From the NCBI RefSeq assembly GCF_030269515.1, contig NZ_BSTM01000041.1, forward strand, positions 1 through 55,221: 55,221 bases of DNA, read 5' to 3'. The position numbers and the translations under genes were made by a program. The notes below the pieces were generated by a model. That model saw nothing but the letters and a program-made list of their open reading frames with translations, made no database searches and was not told the DNA's origin. Each line of letters opens with the position of its first letter. The stretch's first letter is position 1. This DNA comes from Actinomadura sp. NBRC 104412. GTDB lineage: Bacteria > Actinomycetota > Actinomycetes > Streptosporangiales > Streptosporangiaceae. This document shows, piece by piece, positions 9,081 through 17,355 of the stretch.

Positions 9081-9876
9081 CGGCCACCGTCCCTTCCTCC
9101 CGTTCGGCCAGCATGCGGCGGAGGCGGCCGGTGCGGGCGACGAACTCCGGCTCCTCGCGCACGGCCATCGACCGGGGACGCGGCAGATCGATCCGCACCT
9201 CACCGGCGATCCGGCCGGGCCGCGGCGACATCACCACCACCCTGTCGGCGAGGAAGGCCGCCTCGTCGATGCCATGGGTCACGAACAGGACGGAGGTCTG
9301 GGTGCGCGCGGCCAGCTCGCCCAGTTCGACGTTCAGGCTCTCCCTGGTGAGCGCGTCCAGGGCGCCGAACGGCTCGTCCATGAACAGCAGCGGCGGCCGG
9401 TGCACCAGCGCGCGGCAGAGCGCCACCCGCTGCCGCATGCCACCGGACAGCTCCCGCGGGAACCGCCGTGCGAACCGTGCCAGTCCCACCATCTCCAGCA
9501 GCTCGCGGGCCCGCCCGCGATAGGGCGCGGTCGGCAGGCCGCGCATCTGGAACTGGAGCAGGATGTTGTCCTCGCAGGTGCGCCATTCCAGCAGCAGGAC
9601 GCGCTGGAACATCACGCCGGCCTCCAGCAGCGGCCCGGTCACCGCCCGCTCCCCGACCATCACCCGGCCCTTCGTCGGGGTGTCGAGACCGGCCAGGATC
9701 GTCAGCATCGTGCTCTTGCCGCAGCCGCTGGGGCCCAGCACGCTGACGAACTCGCCGGGGTCGAGGGTCAGGTCCACCCCGTCCAGCGCGGTGATGGGCC
9801 CCTCAGGGGAGGGGAACACCTTGGTCACGCCCGTGGCGCGCAGCGTGCGCGCGGCCGGGCCCGTCCGCCCTGTCAT
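9073..9876 (-). CDS. ABC transporter ATP-binding protein, SsuB/TauB type
   Basis: About 267 residues. Walker A GPSGCGKSTM, Q-loop region VMFQRVLLLEW, signature LSGGMRQRVALCRAL, Walker B LLFMDEPFGALD and the switch His in VTHGIDEA are all present, so it should be active. Energises the adjacent permease. The start is uncertain: ATG 9876 lies 20 nt after the stop of the binding-protein gene and lacks a clear ribosome site, while a TTG at 9915 has GAAGGGGA upstream and would overlap that gene. I give the shorter form. Confidence 0.9.
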   Translation of the reverse strand: MTGRTGPAARTLRATGVTKVFPSPEGPITALDGVDLTLDPGEFVSVLGPSGCGKSTMLTILAGLDTPTKGRVMVGERAVTGPLLEAGVMFQRVLLLEWRTCEDNILLQFQMRGLPTAPYRGRARELLEMVGLARFARRFPRELSGGMRQRVALCRALVHRPPLLFMDEPFGALDALTRESLNVELGELAARTQTSVLFVTHGIDEAAFLADRVVVMSPRPGRIAGEVRIDLPRPRSMAVREEPEFVARTGRLRRMLAEREEGTVADV

Positions 9877-9895
9877 GGCGGTGCGGGCGCGCGCT

Positions 9896-10951
9896 TCAGC
9901 ACGTCCCGGTGCCAAGGCCGTTCCCCTTCGTGAACAGGCTGTTGTCGAAGTAGGCCCGGCCGTCGGCGGGGCCCTGGAGACCGGCCGCCTTCCGCAGGCC
10001 GGCCACCGTGTTCGACCAGTCGGAAGGGGAGCTCTCCCCGTAGGGACGGCCCCGCTGGGCCGGCGAGCACATGAAGTCGAGCACCGACTTCAGCGTGCCG
10101 AGCGACTGCCCGCGATCGAGCTGAGGGTGTTCGGCGAGGATCGCGTCGATCGCCGCCTCCGGGTCGCGCCTGGCCGCCTGGAAGCCGCGCAACGTGGCAC
10201 GGACGAAGCCGCGGACCACCTCCGGGCGCTCGCCGAGTGTGCCCTTGGAGACGATCAGCGCGTAGTCGGGCGGATTGAAGCCGGCATCCGACTGCATCAG
10301 GACGTTCGAGGGCCGCCGTGCCGCCTGGGGCGCGAAGTGCCGCACGGTGTACATCGCGTCCACCTTGCCGCTCACGTACGTCGTGATCAGGGCGTTCGGG
10401 TCCGCCACGACCGCCCTGACATCGGACTCGGCCAGGCCCGCCCCCGCCAGCGCCGCGTACATGTTCCGCTCCACCAGCGCCGTCACCGCGATGGACTTGC
10501 CGCGCAGGTCCTTGATCGAGGCGATGCCGGAATCCTTGGGGACGAAGAATCCGAAGCTGGTGCGCCCCAGGACGGTGGCCACGCCCGTGACCTGCTGGCC
10601 CTGCGCCACCGCCGTGATCAGATTGGTGACCGCGGCCATGCCCACGTCCGAGCCGCCGTTGCCGACATCCGTGATCGCCTGGGTGGAGCCCTTGCTGTCG
10701 CGGATCTCGACCTCCAGACCTTCCTGTTCGTAGTAGCCGAGCTTGGCGGCGTAGTAGAGGGGCGCGTCGGCGCCCGACGTCACGAACGGGCCTCGGTACG
10801 TGAGCTTGGTCAGTGGCTTCCCACCGGCCTGCCCTCCACCCCCGCATCCCGCGACCGCCAGTACGGCGGCCACCACCAATCCGCCCACCGAGGCTCTCGC
10901 TGCGACACCGAGACGACCGCCGTTCCGGCCGATTGCGACCACGGCCTTCAC
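9896..10951 (-). CDS. NMT1/TauA-type substrate-binding lipoprotein of the ABC transporter
   Basis: 351 residues. The N-terminus has a short basic segment, a hydrophobic stretch and the lipobox VAGC followed by Gly residues, so it should be lipid-anchored outside the membrane. The mature part (APLYYAAKLGYYEQEGLEVEI, QAITDVGNGGSDVGMA) is typical of the NMT1/SsuA/TauA family, which binds thiamine precursors, sulfonates or aromatic carboxylates. The GTG at 10951 is chosen because GGAAGGG precedes it and it gives a proper signal peptide. First gene of the leftward operon; its promoter region is shared with the divergent FAH-family gene. Confidence 0.88.
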   Translation of the reverse strand: MKAVVAIGRNGGRLGVAARASVGGLVVAAVLAVAGCGGGGQAGGKPLTKLTYRGPFVTSGADAPLYYAAKLGYYEQEGLEVEIRDSKGSTQAITDVGNGGSDVGMAAVTNLITAVAQGQQVTGVATVLGRTSFGFFVPKDSGIASIKDLRGKSIAVTALVERNMYAALAGAGLAESDVRAVVADPNALITTYVSGKVDAMYTVRHFAPQAARRPSNVLMQSDAGFNPPDYALIVSKGTLGERPEVVRGFVRATLRGFQAARRDPEAAIDAILAEHPQLDRGQSLGTLKSVLDFMCSPAQRGRPYGESSPSDWSNTVAGLRKAAGLQGPADGRAYFDNSLFTKGNGLGTGTC

Positions 10952-10988
10952 CGCCCTTCCGCTTGAGACTGGCCACAGTGGCTCGAAG

Positions 10989-11040
10989 ACTGTATCCAGT
11001 TCTGTCAAAAGAATGTACAGTGGCGTCGCCATGTTGTACA
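10989..11040. promoter_or_regulatory. Candidate GntR operators in the divergent control region
   Basis: The 124-nt gap between the divergent genes carries two TGTACA cores (11014-11019 and 11035-11040) 21 bp apart, i.e. on the same DNA face, plus a short dyad ACTG-TATC-CAGT at 10989-11000. A similar dyad precedes the GntR gene at 13470-13500. FCD-class GntR proteins often bind TTGTACA/TGTATACA-like palindromes, so these are likely sites for the regulator encoded at 13546. Confidence 0.5.
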
Positions 11041-11075
11041 GCGGCGGGTCTCGCCCGCGGCGAAGGGAGGACTCG

Positions 11076-11921
11076 GTGCGACTGACCACGATCCGTCTGC
11101 AGGACGGCGACGGCATGACGACCGCGGCGGGACGGCTCGACGGTGACCTGATCAGCGTCCTGCCGTATCCGGACGTCGGTGCGCTCCTGGCCGCCGGGCC
11201 CGACTGGCGAGAGCGGGCGGCGCAGGCCGGCGACCGGACCGTCCCGGTGTCCGAGGCGAGCTTCGCGCCGCTGGTACCGCGTCCCGAGAAGGTGCTGTGC
11301 GTCGGGGCCAACTACCGCGACCACATCGCCGAGGCCGGGATGGAGGTCCCGCGGTACCCCACGCTCTTCGCCAAGTACGCCCGTAGTCTCATCGGCCCGT
11401 ACGACGACATCGTCCTGCCGGCCAACTCCGACGCGGTGGACTGGGAGGTCGAGCTGGGCGTGGTGATCGGCGAGGTCGCCCGGAACATCGACCGGGAGGC
11501 GGCGTGGGACGTGATCGCCGGTTACACCATCGTCAACGACATCAGCATGCGCGACTGGCAGCTCCGCACCTCGCAGTTCCTGCAGGGCAAGACGTTCGAG
11601 GCCAGCACGCCGGTCGGGCCCTACCTGGTCACGCCCGACGAGGTGGGACACGCGCGAGCGGCCGATCTGACCTGTGCCGTGGACGACGACGTGATGCAGA
11701 AGTCGGTGACCAGCGAGCTGGTCTTCTCCGCGGCGGAGATCGTCTCCTACATCAGCTCGTTCATCACGCTGGTGCCCGGCGACCTCATCGCCACCGGGAC
11801 ACCCGGCGGCGTGGGCGCCGCGCGCAAACCGCCGCTGTTCCTGACCGACGGCCAGACCCTCACCTCACGGATCGACGGGCTCGGCGAGCAGGTCAACCGC
11901 TGCGTCGCGGAGTCACGGTGA
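11076..11921 (+). CDS. Fumarylacetoacetate hydrolase family protein
   Basis: 281 residues. The C-terminal FAH domain is clear: KVLCVGANYRDHIAEAGME, PTLFAKY, then the metal-binding acidic set in DWEVELGVVIG and GYTIVNDISMRDWQ, and GDLIATGTPGGVG at the end. Family members hydrolyse C-C bonds of beta-diketones, decarboxylate oxaloacetate, or act as hydratases/isomerases in aromatic meta-pathways. The GTG at 11076 is supported by AGGGAGG just upstream. It begins the rightward operon with the CoA ligase, 10 nt before that gene. Confidence 0.87.
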   Translation: MRLTTIRLQDGDGMTTAAGRLDGDLISVLPYPDVGALLAAGPDWRERAAQAGDRTVPVSEASFAPLVPRPEKVLCVGANYRDHIAEAGMEVPRYPTLFAKYARSLIGPYDDIVLPANSDAVDWEVELGVVIGEVARNIDREAAWDVIAGYTIVNDISMRDWQLRTSQFLQGKTFEASTPVGPYLVTPDEVGHARAADLTCAVDDDVMQKSVTSELVFSAAEIVSYISSFITLVPGDLIATGTPGGVGAARKPPLFLTDGQTLTSRIDGLGEQVNRCVAESR

Positions 11922-11931
11922 GGAGCGCGCG

Positions 11932-13467
11932 ATGCAAGTGATCGAATTCTTCGACCGGGGCGCCGCCCTCAACCCCGGCGGCATCGCGTTCGTCCGTCCG
12001 GACGGGACCGGCGCGCTGACCTACGCCGAGGCCGCCGACCTCACCCACCGGGTCGCGTCCGCTCTGATCGAGAACGGCCTGAGCCCGGGGGCGCCGGTGG
12101 GCGTGCTCAGCGCCAACACCACGCGACTTTTCCCGTGCGTGCTCGGGGTGCTGCGCGCCGGCTGCGCATGGGTCGCGCTCAACGCGCGCTCCACGCCCGA
12201 CGACCTGATCGCACTGCTGGACCTCGTCGGGGCGCGGGCGCTCCTGCACTCCGCGGACCTGGCCGACGTGGCCGAGCGGATCCGCGGGGCCGTGGGCACG
12301 CTCGAACAGGTCGTCGCGATCGACGACCTGGAGAAATGGGCGGCCCCGGCGGGCGTCCGCGTCCCACCGCCCCCGCTGGATCCGGAGGCGGTCGCCGGCT
12401 ACTTCGGCACCGGCGGCACGACCGGCCGGCCCAAGGCGGTCGAGGTCCCCAACCGGGCCTTCGAGACGATGATCCACGCCTTCAACGCCCACATGCCCGA
12501 GCGCGATCCGGTGAACCTGGTCGCGGCGCCGATGACGCACGCGGCCGGCGCGCTGGTCTTCCCGGTCCTCGCCCTGGGCGGACGGAACATCGTGCATGAC
12601 GGCGTCGTACCGGAGGAGATCGTCGAATCGATCGAGCGGAACGCGGTGACCCGCCTCTTCCTGCCGCCGACCGCCATCTACGCGCTGCTCGACCACTCCG
12701 GCACACGGCGGCGCGACCTGTCGAGCCTGCGCTACTTCATATACGGGGCGGCGCCGATGTCGGTGGCCAAGCTGGAAGAGGCGATGGACGTCTTCGGGCC
12801 GGTGATGGCCCAGTGCTACGGCCAGACCGAGCTCCCCATGATGTGCACCTACTTCGGGCCGGACGAGCACGCCGAGGCACGCGCCCGATCGCGGCTGCGT
12901 GCCCGGCTGGCGAGCTGCGGGCGGCCGTCCCTGGTCGCGAACGTGGCGGTCGTGGACGACGATGGCGCTCCCAGGCCCGTCGGCGAGCCCGGCGAGATCG
13001 TCGTCCGAAGCTCCCTGAGGATGAAGGGCTACCACAAGGCGCCCGACCAGACCGCGGCCGTCAGCCTCCCCGGCGGCTGGCTCGCCACCGGCGACGTCGG
13101 CAGATTCGACGAGGACGGCTACCTCTACATCGTCGACCGCAAGCGCGACCTCATCATCTCCGGCGGCTTCAACGTCTTCCCGAGCGAGGTCGAGCAGGTC
13201 CTCCTCGGCCATCCGGCCGTCCGGGACTGCGCCGTCATCGGCCTGCCGGACCGGAAGTGGGGCGAGCGCGTGACGGCCGTCGTGCAGCTCAAGGCGGGCG
13301 CCACCGCCGATCCCGACGACCTCATCGCCCTGTGCAAGAGCCGCTTGGGCAGCATCAAGGCACCCAAGGAGGTCATCTTCCGCGAACTGCCGAAATCACC
13401 CGTCGGCAAGGTGCTCAAGAGGGCCCTGCGCGATGATTACTGGCGCGGCCGCGACCGCATGGTGTGA
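11932..13467 (+). CDS. AMP-forming acyl-CoA ligase
   Basis: 511 residues. Adenylates a carboxylic acid and transfers it to CoA. Motifs in order: P-loop GTGGTTGRPKAVE (about residue 158), the aromatic-lined A5 motif QCYGQTE, the hinge TGDVGRFDEDGYLYIVDRKRD, and the C-terminal catalytic Lys in SPVGKVLKR. It resembles medium-chain or aromatic acid CoA ligases; the substrate cannot be named. It follows the FAH gene and precedes the GntR gene, so it is probably part of the same catabolic route. Confidence 0.88.
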   Translation: MQVIEFFDRGAALNPGGIAFVRPDGTGALTYAEAADLTHRVASALIENGLSPGAPVGVLSANTTRLFPCVLGVLRAGCAWVALNARSTPDDLIALLDLVGARALLHSADLADVAERIRGAVGTLEQVVAIDDLEKWAAPAGVRVPPPPLDPEAVAGYFGTGGTTGRPKAVEVPNRAFETMIHAFNAHMPERDPVNLVAAPMTHAAGALVFPVLALGGRNIVHDGVVPEEIVESIERNAVTRLFLPPTAIYALLDHSGTRRRDLSSLRYFIYGAAPMSVAKLEEAMDVFGPVMAQCYGQTELPMMCTYFGPDEHAEARARSRLRARLASCGRPSLVANVAVVDDDGAPRPVGEPGEIVVRSSLRMKGYHKAPDQTAAVSLPGGWLATGDVGRFDEDGYLYIVDRKRDLIISGGFNVFPSEVEQVLLGHPAVRDCAVIGLPDRKWGERVTAVVQLKAGATADPDDLIALCKSRLGSIKAPKEVIFRELPKSPVGKVLKRALRDDYWRGRDRMV

Positions 13468-13469
13468 GT

Positions 13470-13500
13470 CTGTGTACAATGCCTTTGAAATTGTGGACAG
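13470..13500. promoter_or_regulatory. Inverted repeat upstream of gntR (candidate autoregulatory operator)
   Basis: The arms CTGTGTACAAT (13470-13480) and ATTGTGGACAG (13490-13500) form a dyad with two mismatching positions and a 9-nt spacer. The left arm contains the same TGTACA core as the sites between the divergent genes at 11014 and 11035. It lies about 46 nt before the GTG start of the regulator gene. Confidence 0.5.
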
Positions 13501-13545
13501 TAACTGGCATGGCCAGTCCGATCTAGCTGAACAGGGACCTCCGAC

Positions 13546-14268
13546 GTGACCGCCAGTCCCGCGGACTCCAAAGCCGGAGCGGGAACCAGGAACGTGCACG
13601 ACGTCCTGCGTCGCCTCATCATCGAAGGCGAACTCCCGCCCGGCTCCGAAATCTCCCAGCTCCAGCTCAGCCGCCGGCTCTCGGTCAGCCGCACCCCGCT
13701 GCGCGAGGCCCTGCGGCTTCTCGAACGGGAGGGCCTGGTCGAGGACGTCGGTCCGCACCGCTCGGTCCGGATCAGCCCGCTGAGCATGAACGACCTGGAC
13801 GATCTGTACTCGCTCCGGGTCATGGGCGAGGGGCTGGCGGTCTGGCTCACGGTTCCGATGCTCCGCTCCAAGGATTTCGAGCAGATGGAGTGGGAACTGG
13901 AGCGCGCCGCCCCGGACGGCGACACCGAGGCGCACTCTCGCTTCCACGCCATCCTCCGCCAAGGCGCCGGGCCGCGGCTCCGCGACCACCTGGAGCGGCT
14001 CTTCGACCACGCCGAACGTTACCAGCGCGCGTTCATGGACCAGGAGCGCAACAGCGCGGTCTTCGACGCCAAGCTCGAGGAGCACCGCAAGCTGCTGGAG
14101 GCATGCCGTGCCGGCGACCGGCGGCTGGCGCGCGACCTGCTGGCCGACCACATCGCCGGCACGGCCATCACCCTCATGACCGCACAGCGCCACGCTCCCT
14201 TCGCCCTCCCCACCGCCCTCGCCATGGTGAAATCCGCTGAAGACCCCCCACGAACCCTCGGCCTCTGA
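13546..14268 (+). CDS. GntR-family transcriptional regulator (FCD domain)
   Basis: 240 residues. The N-terminal winged helix is recognisable from VHDVLRRLIIEGELPPGSEISQ, then LSRRLSVSRTPLREALRLLEREGLV; the rest is an alpha-helical FCD ligand-binding domain (FHAILRQGAG, DHLERLFDHAERY, EEHRKLLEACRAGDRRLARDLLADHI), which usually binds a carboxylate with a metal. The GTG at 13546 is the start used. Likely controls its own gene, the FAH/CoA-ligase pair and the divergent transporter-hydantoinase operon through the TGTACA sites. Confidence 0.9.
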   Translation: MTASPADSKAGAGTRNVHDVLRRLIIEGELPPGSEISQLQLSRRLSVSRTPLREALRLLEREGLVEDVGPHRSVRISPLSMNDLDDLYSLRVMGEGLAVWLTVPMLRSKDFEQMEWELERAAPDGDTEAHSRFHAILRQGAGPRLRDHLERLFDHAERYQRAFMDQERNSAVFDAKLEEHRKLLEACRAGDRRLARDLLADHIAGTAITLMTAQRHAPFALPTALAMVKSAEDPPRTLGL

Positions 14269-14390
14269 CACGACCGTGGCCCCCACCGGCGCACGTTCGG
14301 CCCCTCTTCGCGTCGACGCCGATGGACGGCTCTCCAGCGGACTGGTGCTGCCAGAGAACTCGCAGACCCGGTCGCGCAGGCAACTGCACT

Positions 14391-14468
14391 CGCAAGCGCA
14401 CCAAGGCCCTCCGGGCCTACGACGCTTACCTGCGTCGGCCTACGGTGGTTGTCGAGTGGCTGATGTGA
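14391..14468 (+). pseudogene. Unidentified C-terminal gene remnant in a 283-nt gap
   Basis: The gap 14269-14551 holds no complete gene. One frame reads RKRTKALRAYDAYLRRPTVVV and ends EWLM at a TGA (14466-14468), which looks protein-like and may be the tail of a lost gene. No start or family is recognisable. The rest of the gap shows nothing I can support. Confidence 0.2.
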
Positions 14469-14551
14469 GTTAGTGGCCGAACAGGAGTCGCTGGTGGCCC
14501 GATGCCTGGGGCCTCGCGGCCCGAGGGCGCTCGTCGGCCGTTCGGGTGTGC

Positions 14552-14920
14552 TCAGGCGGCGAGGTGTCCCCCCGCGATGAAGGCCGCGAGCAGGAGGTAG
14601 ACCAGAGTCACCATCACGAGCTTGGGCTGGCCCAGGCGGCCGTGGGTGACCATCGCGCCGACCATCAGCAGAATCCAGCAGATCGCGGTCACCGGCACCA
14701 TGACCGGTGCGATGTCCAGCGCGGCGGGCAGGATCAGGCCCGCCGCGGCCAGAAGCTCAAGGATTCCCAGGGTCTTGACGAACCCGGCGCTGACGTTCTC
14801 CGCCCATTCGCCGCCGTGTTGCGTGGCCAGTTTCTCCTTGGGCACGAACGTCTTGGTGAAACCGCCGACCAGGGCGACCGACGCCAGCAGTCCGGCAGCG
14901 ATCCACAACGCGACGTTCAT
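14552..14920 (-). CDS. DoxX-like integral membrane protein
   Basis: 122 residues with four hydrophobic segments: an N-terminal one after MNVALW, then GILELLAAAGLILPAAL, a Trp-containing third, and LVMVTLVYLLLAAFIAGG. The pattern ...FTKTF...GFVKTLGILELLAAAGLI matches small DoxX-family proteins. Their function is poorly known (sometimes linked to quinone or redox stress). The ATG at 14920 has GGAGGAG upstream. It lies 46 nt after the NTF2-like gene on the same strand and may be cotranscribed. Confidence 0.8.
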   Translation of the reverse strand: MNVALWIAAGLLASVALVGGFTKTFVPKEKLATQHGGEWAENVSAGFVKTLGILELLAAAGLILPAALDIAPVMVPVTAICWILLMVGAMVTHGRLGQPKLVMVTLVYLLLAAFIAGGHLAA

Positions 14921-14966
14921 GTGCTCCTCCTACTTCGCTCAGTGATTGGTGGAATGCCGTCGCCGT

Positions 14967-15431
14967 TCAGGGACGGGCGATGTCAAGGGCGTGGCGACCG
15001 TTCGGGGAGCCCGGCAGCGGAGTGGAGTCCCGGTACCTGACCTCGTAGACCCGTTCGCTGAACCTCCAGCCGTCGGGAGTCCGCTGGTAGCGGTCGTGGT
15101 ACAGGGCGTAGTTCAGATGCGAGCCGCCGTCGCGCATCCGGCCGAACTCCTGGATGTACGCGCGGCCTAGGGCGGTGTCGCCGTTGAGCCGGATGATGCC
15201 CGGGTGGACGTTCTGCACGAAGAACTCCCACAGCCCCTGCCCCCACTCGATCCCCGCGCGGATCTCCTCCCGGCCGACGAACTCCTTGCCGATGTGCGGC
15301 CACCGCATCGCGCCCTGGGGGGTGAACAGCGATGCGACCCGGTCGTAGTCGCGCATCATCACCGCGTCGGTGATCTCTCCGCACAGCGCCTCGATCTCGA
15401 CGCGATCGGCGATCGCCTGCATGTCGCTCAT
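14967..15431 (-). CDS. SnoaL/NTF2-like (nuclear transport factor 2-fold) protein
   Basis: 154 residues. The N-terminal helix IADRVEIEALCGEITDAVMMRDYDRVASLFTPQGAMRWP and the later HLNYALYHDRYQRTPDGWRFSERVYEVRYRD strands are typical of SnoaL_4-type NTF2-fold proteins, which include ring-hydroxylating dioxygenase beta-like folds, isomerases and dehydratases. No catalytic residues can be assigned. ATG 15431 is preferred to an earlier one at 15500 because the domain begins there. Divergent from the LysR gene, so it is probably that regulator's target together with doxX. Confidence 0.75.
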   Translation of the reverse strand: MSDMQAIADRVEIEALCGEITDAVMMRDYDRVASLFTPQGAMRWPHIGKEFVGREEIRAGIEWGQGLWEFFVQNVHPGIIRLNGDTALGRAYIQEFGRMRDGGSHLNYALYHDRYQRTPDGWRFSERVYEVRYRDSTPLPGSPNGRHALDIARP

Positions 15432-15564
15432 CTGTTTCCCCGCCTTGTCGATGGGCCCGTCAGACACCTGCGGCCTGTCGGGTGGTGACGCTTCCAGCAT
15501 CGGCGCAGGTCAGCGGCGGAACAATGTAGAATTCGTGGGGCGATTCATAATGCAGAGGTTATTT

Positions 15565-16455
15565 ATGGAGCTACGGGACATTGAGATCTTCCTGACGCTC
15601 GCCGAAGAGCTGCACTTCGGCCGCACCGCCGAACGGCTGCACGTGTCCCAGGCCCGCGTCAGCCAGGCCATCAGCAAGCAGGAACGGCGACTCGGCGTGG
15701 CCCTGTTCGACCGCACCAGCCGGCGCGTCGCCCTGACGCCCGTCGGCCGACGTCTCCGCGAAGACCTGCAACAGGCCATCGACCTTCTTCACGAAGGACT
15801 CGCCCGCGCCGAAGCGGCCGGGTTGGGCGCGGGTCGGACCCTACGGCTGGGCGTCTTCGGTCATGCCGGACACGAACTACGCCCCCTCATCGACGCGCTC
15901 CGAACCCGCCACCCCGGCATCGACGTCCAGTTCAACGAGATCAACGGCAGCGACCCGTTCACCGCTCTGCGCACCGGGGACAGCGATGTGAACGTGCTGT
16001 GGCTGCCCGTTGCCGAGCCCGACCTCACTGTCGGCCCCACCGTGCTCACCGGAGCCCGTGTCCTGGCCGTGTCGGCAGACCATCCCCTCGCCGAGCGCGG
16101 CACGGCGTCCTTGGAGGATCTCGCCGACAACCACGTCGTCGACCTCGGCCCCAACGCCCCCGAGTACTGGGTCGCGTCCATGGTCCCCACACGTACGCCA
16201 AGTGGCCGCCGCATCCCGCGCGGCCCGATCGCGCGGACCTTCCACGAGATCCTGTCCCTGGTCGCCAGCGGACAATGCGTGCACCCGCTGGGGGAGATCG
16301 CCGCCCGCTACAACAATCCCCCGGGCATCGTCTTCCTGCCCGTCCACGATGCCCCCACCCTCCAGTGGGCCCTGACCTGGCGTACCACTGACGACAGCCC
16401 TACCATCCGAGCACTGGCCCGGACCGCCGCCGAACTCGGCCCCATCTCGCTGTGA
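15565..16455 (+). CDS. LysR-family transcriptional regulator
   Basis: 296 residues. Classic N-terminal winged helix: MELRDIEIFLTLAEELHFGRTAERLHVSQARVSQAISKQERRLG with the recognition helix QARVSQAISKQE, followed by a two-lobed periplasmic-binding-like effector domain from about residue 90. The ATG at 15565 has AGAGG 6-8 nt upstream; an earlier ATG at 15550 is possible. Transcribed away from the NTF2-like gene across a 133-nt gap, the usual LysR arrangement, suggesting it activates the NTF2-like/DoxX pair. Confidence 0.92.
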   Translation: MELRDIEIFLTLAEELHFGRTAERLHVSQARVSQAISKQERRLGVALFDRTSRRVALTPVGRRLREDLQQAIDLLHEGLARAEAAGLGAGRTLRLGVFGHAGHELRPLIDALRTRHPGIDVQFNEINGSDPFTALRTGDSDVNVLWLPVAEPDLTVGPTVLTGARVLAVSADHPLAERGTASLEDLADNHVVDLGPNAPEYWVASMVPTRTPSGRRIPRGPIARTFHEILSLVASGQCVHPLGEIAARYNNPPGIVFLPVHDAPTLQWALTWRTTDDSPTIRALARTAAELGPISL

Positions 16456-16482
16456 CGGCGACAACGGACAACCGACCAGCAC

Positions 16483-16539
16483 AGTGTGCGGAGTCCCCGC
16501 GCAGGGAGGACGTGGGCGAAGGGCAGCGCCTCCCACACT
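16483..16539. terminator. Imperfect inverted repeat after the LysR gene
   Basis: AGTGTGCGGAG at 16483-16493 is nearly complementary to CTCCCACACT at 16530-16539. It sits 28 nt after the LysR stop and could end that transcript, although the loop is long and no U-tract follows. Confidence 0.25.
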
Positions 16540-16571
16540 AAGGGGTCATAAAAATGTGCACGTGACGCGAC

Positions 16572-16721
16572 ATGGCCGCCATGCCCGGCGCCGACCTGCC
16601 CAGCGGCCAGGGGGTGGAATGGCCGCCCGTGCGGCCGTTCCTGCTGGCCGCGGTCGGGATTTGCGCCTTCACCGGGCTGGAGACCAGCGCCGAGCGGCGC
16701 GGCACGCTGAGCCGCTACTGA
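16572..16721 (+). pseudogene. Short orphan reading frame or gene remnant
   Basis: 49 codons from ATG 16572 to TGA 16721, with one hydrophobic stretch (PFLLAAVGICAFTGLE). There is no ribosome site and no recognised family. It lies directly before two clear gene fragments, so it is more likely a remnant than a functional small gene. Confidence 0.2.
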
Positions 16722-16732
16722 TCGTTTAGAGG

Positions 16733-16787
16733 ACGTGGGCCATCACCGTCCGGCGGACACCTTCGTCCTGCGTGGAAACTGCGCAGG
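16733..16787 (+). pseudogene. Fragment of a ferredoxin reductase gene (partial copy of 33678-33736)
   Basis: About 57 nt match the 3' part of the ferredoxin reductase gene at 32717-33904 with roughly five mismatches. The translation VGHHRPADTFVLRGN is identical in both places and then diverges. No other part of the reductase is present, and the sequence switches to a livG fragment at about 16787, so this is a recombination scar. Confidence 0.7.
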
Positions 16788-17355
16788 AGCGCTTCGTCGA
16801 CGCCGACGGGGGCCACATCAGGTTCGCGGACCAGGACGTGTCGGCGACGCCGCCGCATGAGCGGGCGAACCTGGGAATGGGACGAACTTTCCAGACACCA
16901 CGTCCGCTACCGCGGTGCAGTGTCGAACGCAACGTGCGGATCTCGGCCCTCCACCAGCCCGGCCGCTCGGCGACCGCGCGTGCAGCGCTCCGGGCGACGG
17001 GATTGGGGGCCCGCGCCGGCGCCTCCGTCGGCGATCTGGACATCGGGGAACTCCGGCGCCTCGAACTGGCACGGGCCCTGGCCGGTAGGCCCGCCGTCTT
17101 GCTGGTCGACGAGATCCTGGCGGGGCTGAGCAGCGACCAGGCGGACGACATCGTGACCCTGTTGCGGGCCATCGCGGATCACGGAGTCGCCGTGATCCTG
17201 ATCGAGCACACCATGGGCGCGATGCTCCGCCTCGCGGACCGGCTGGTCGTCCTTGAGGCCGGAACGTGATCACTTCCGGGCGGCCCCAGGCCGTCGTCGC
17301 GGATAGCCGTGTCGTGGCGGCCTACCTCGGATCCAAGTGGAGCAGCCATGCTTGA
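16788..17355 (+). pseudogene. Truncated and frameshifted branched-chain amino acid ABC ATPase (livG remnant)
   Basis: The reading frame starts mid-protein: the Walker A region is missing and it begins at the part read as DADGGHIRFADQDVSA, followed by GMGRTFQTPRP (Q-loop), a weak signature (LDIGELRRLELARAL in place of the usual LPYGQQRR type), Walker B VLLVDEILAGL and the switch IEHTMG. After VVLEAGT the frame stops at 17267-17269, but the expected tail ITSGRPQAVVADSRVVAAYLG continues in another frame to a TGA at 17353-17355, overlapping the next start by 8 nt. So there is a 5' deletion and one frameshift; it cannot bind ATP. Confidence 0.85.
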
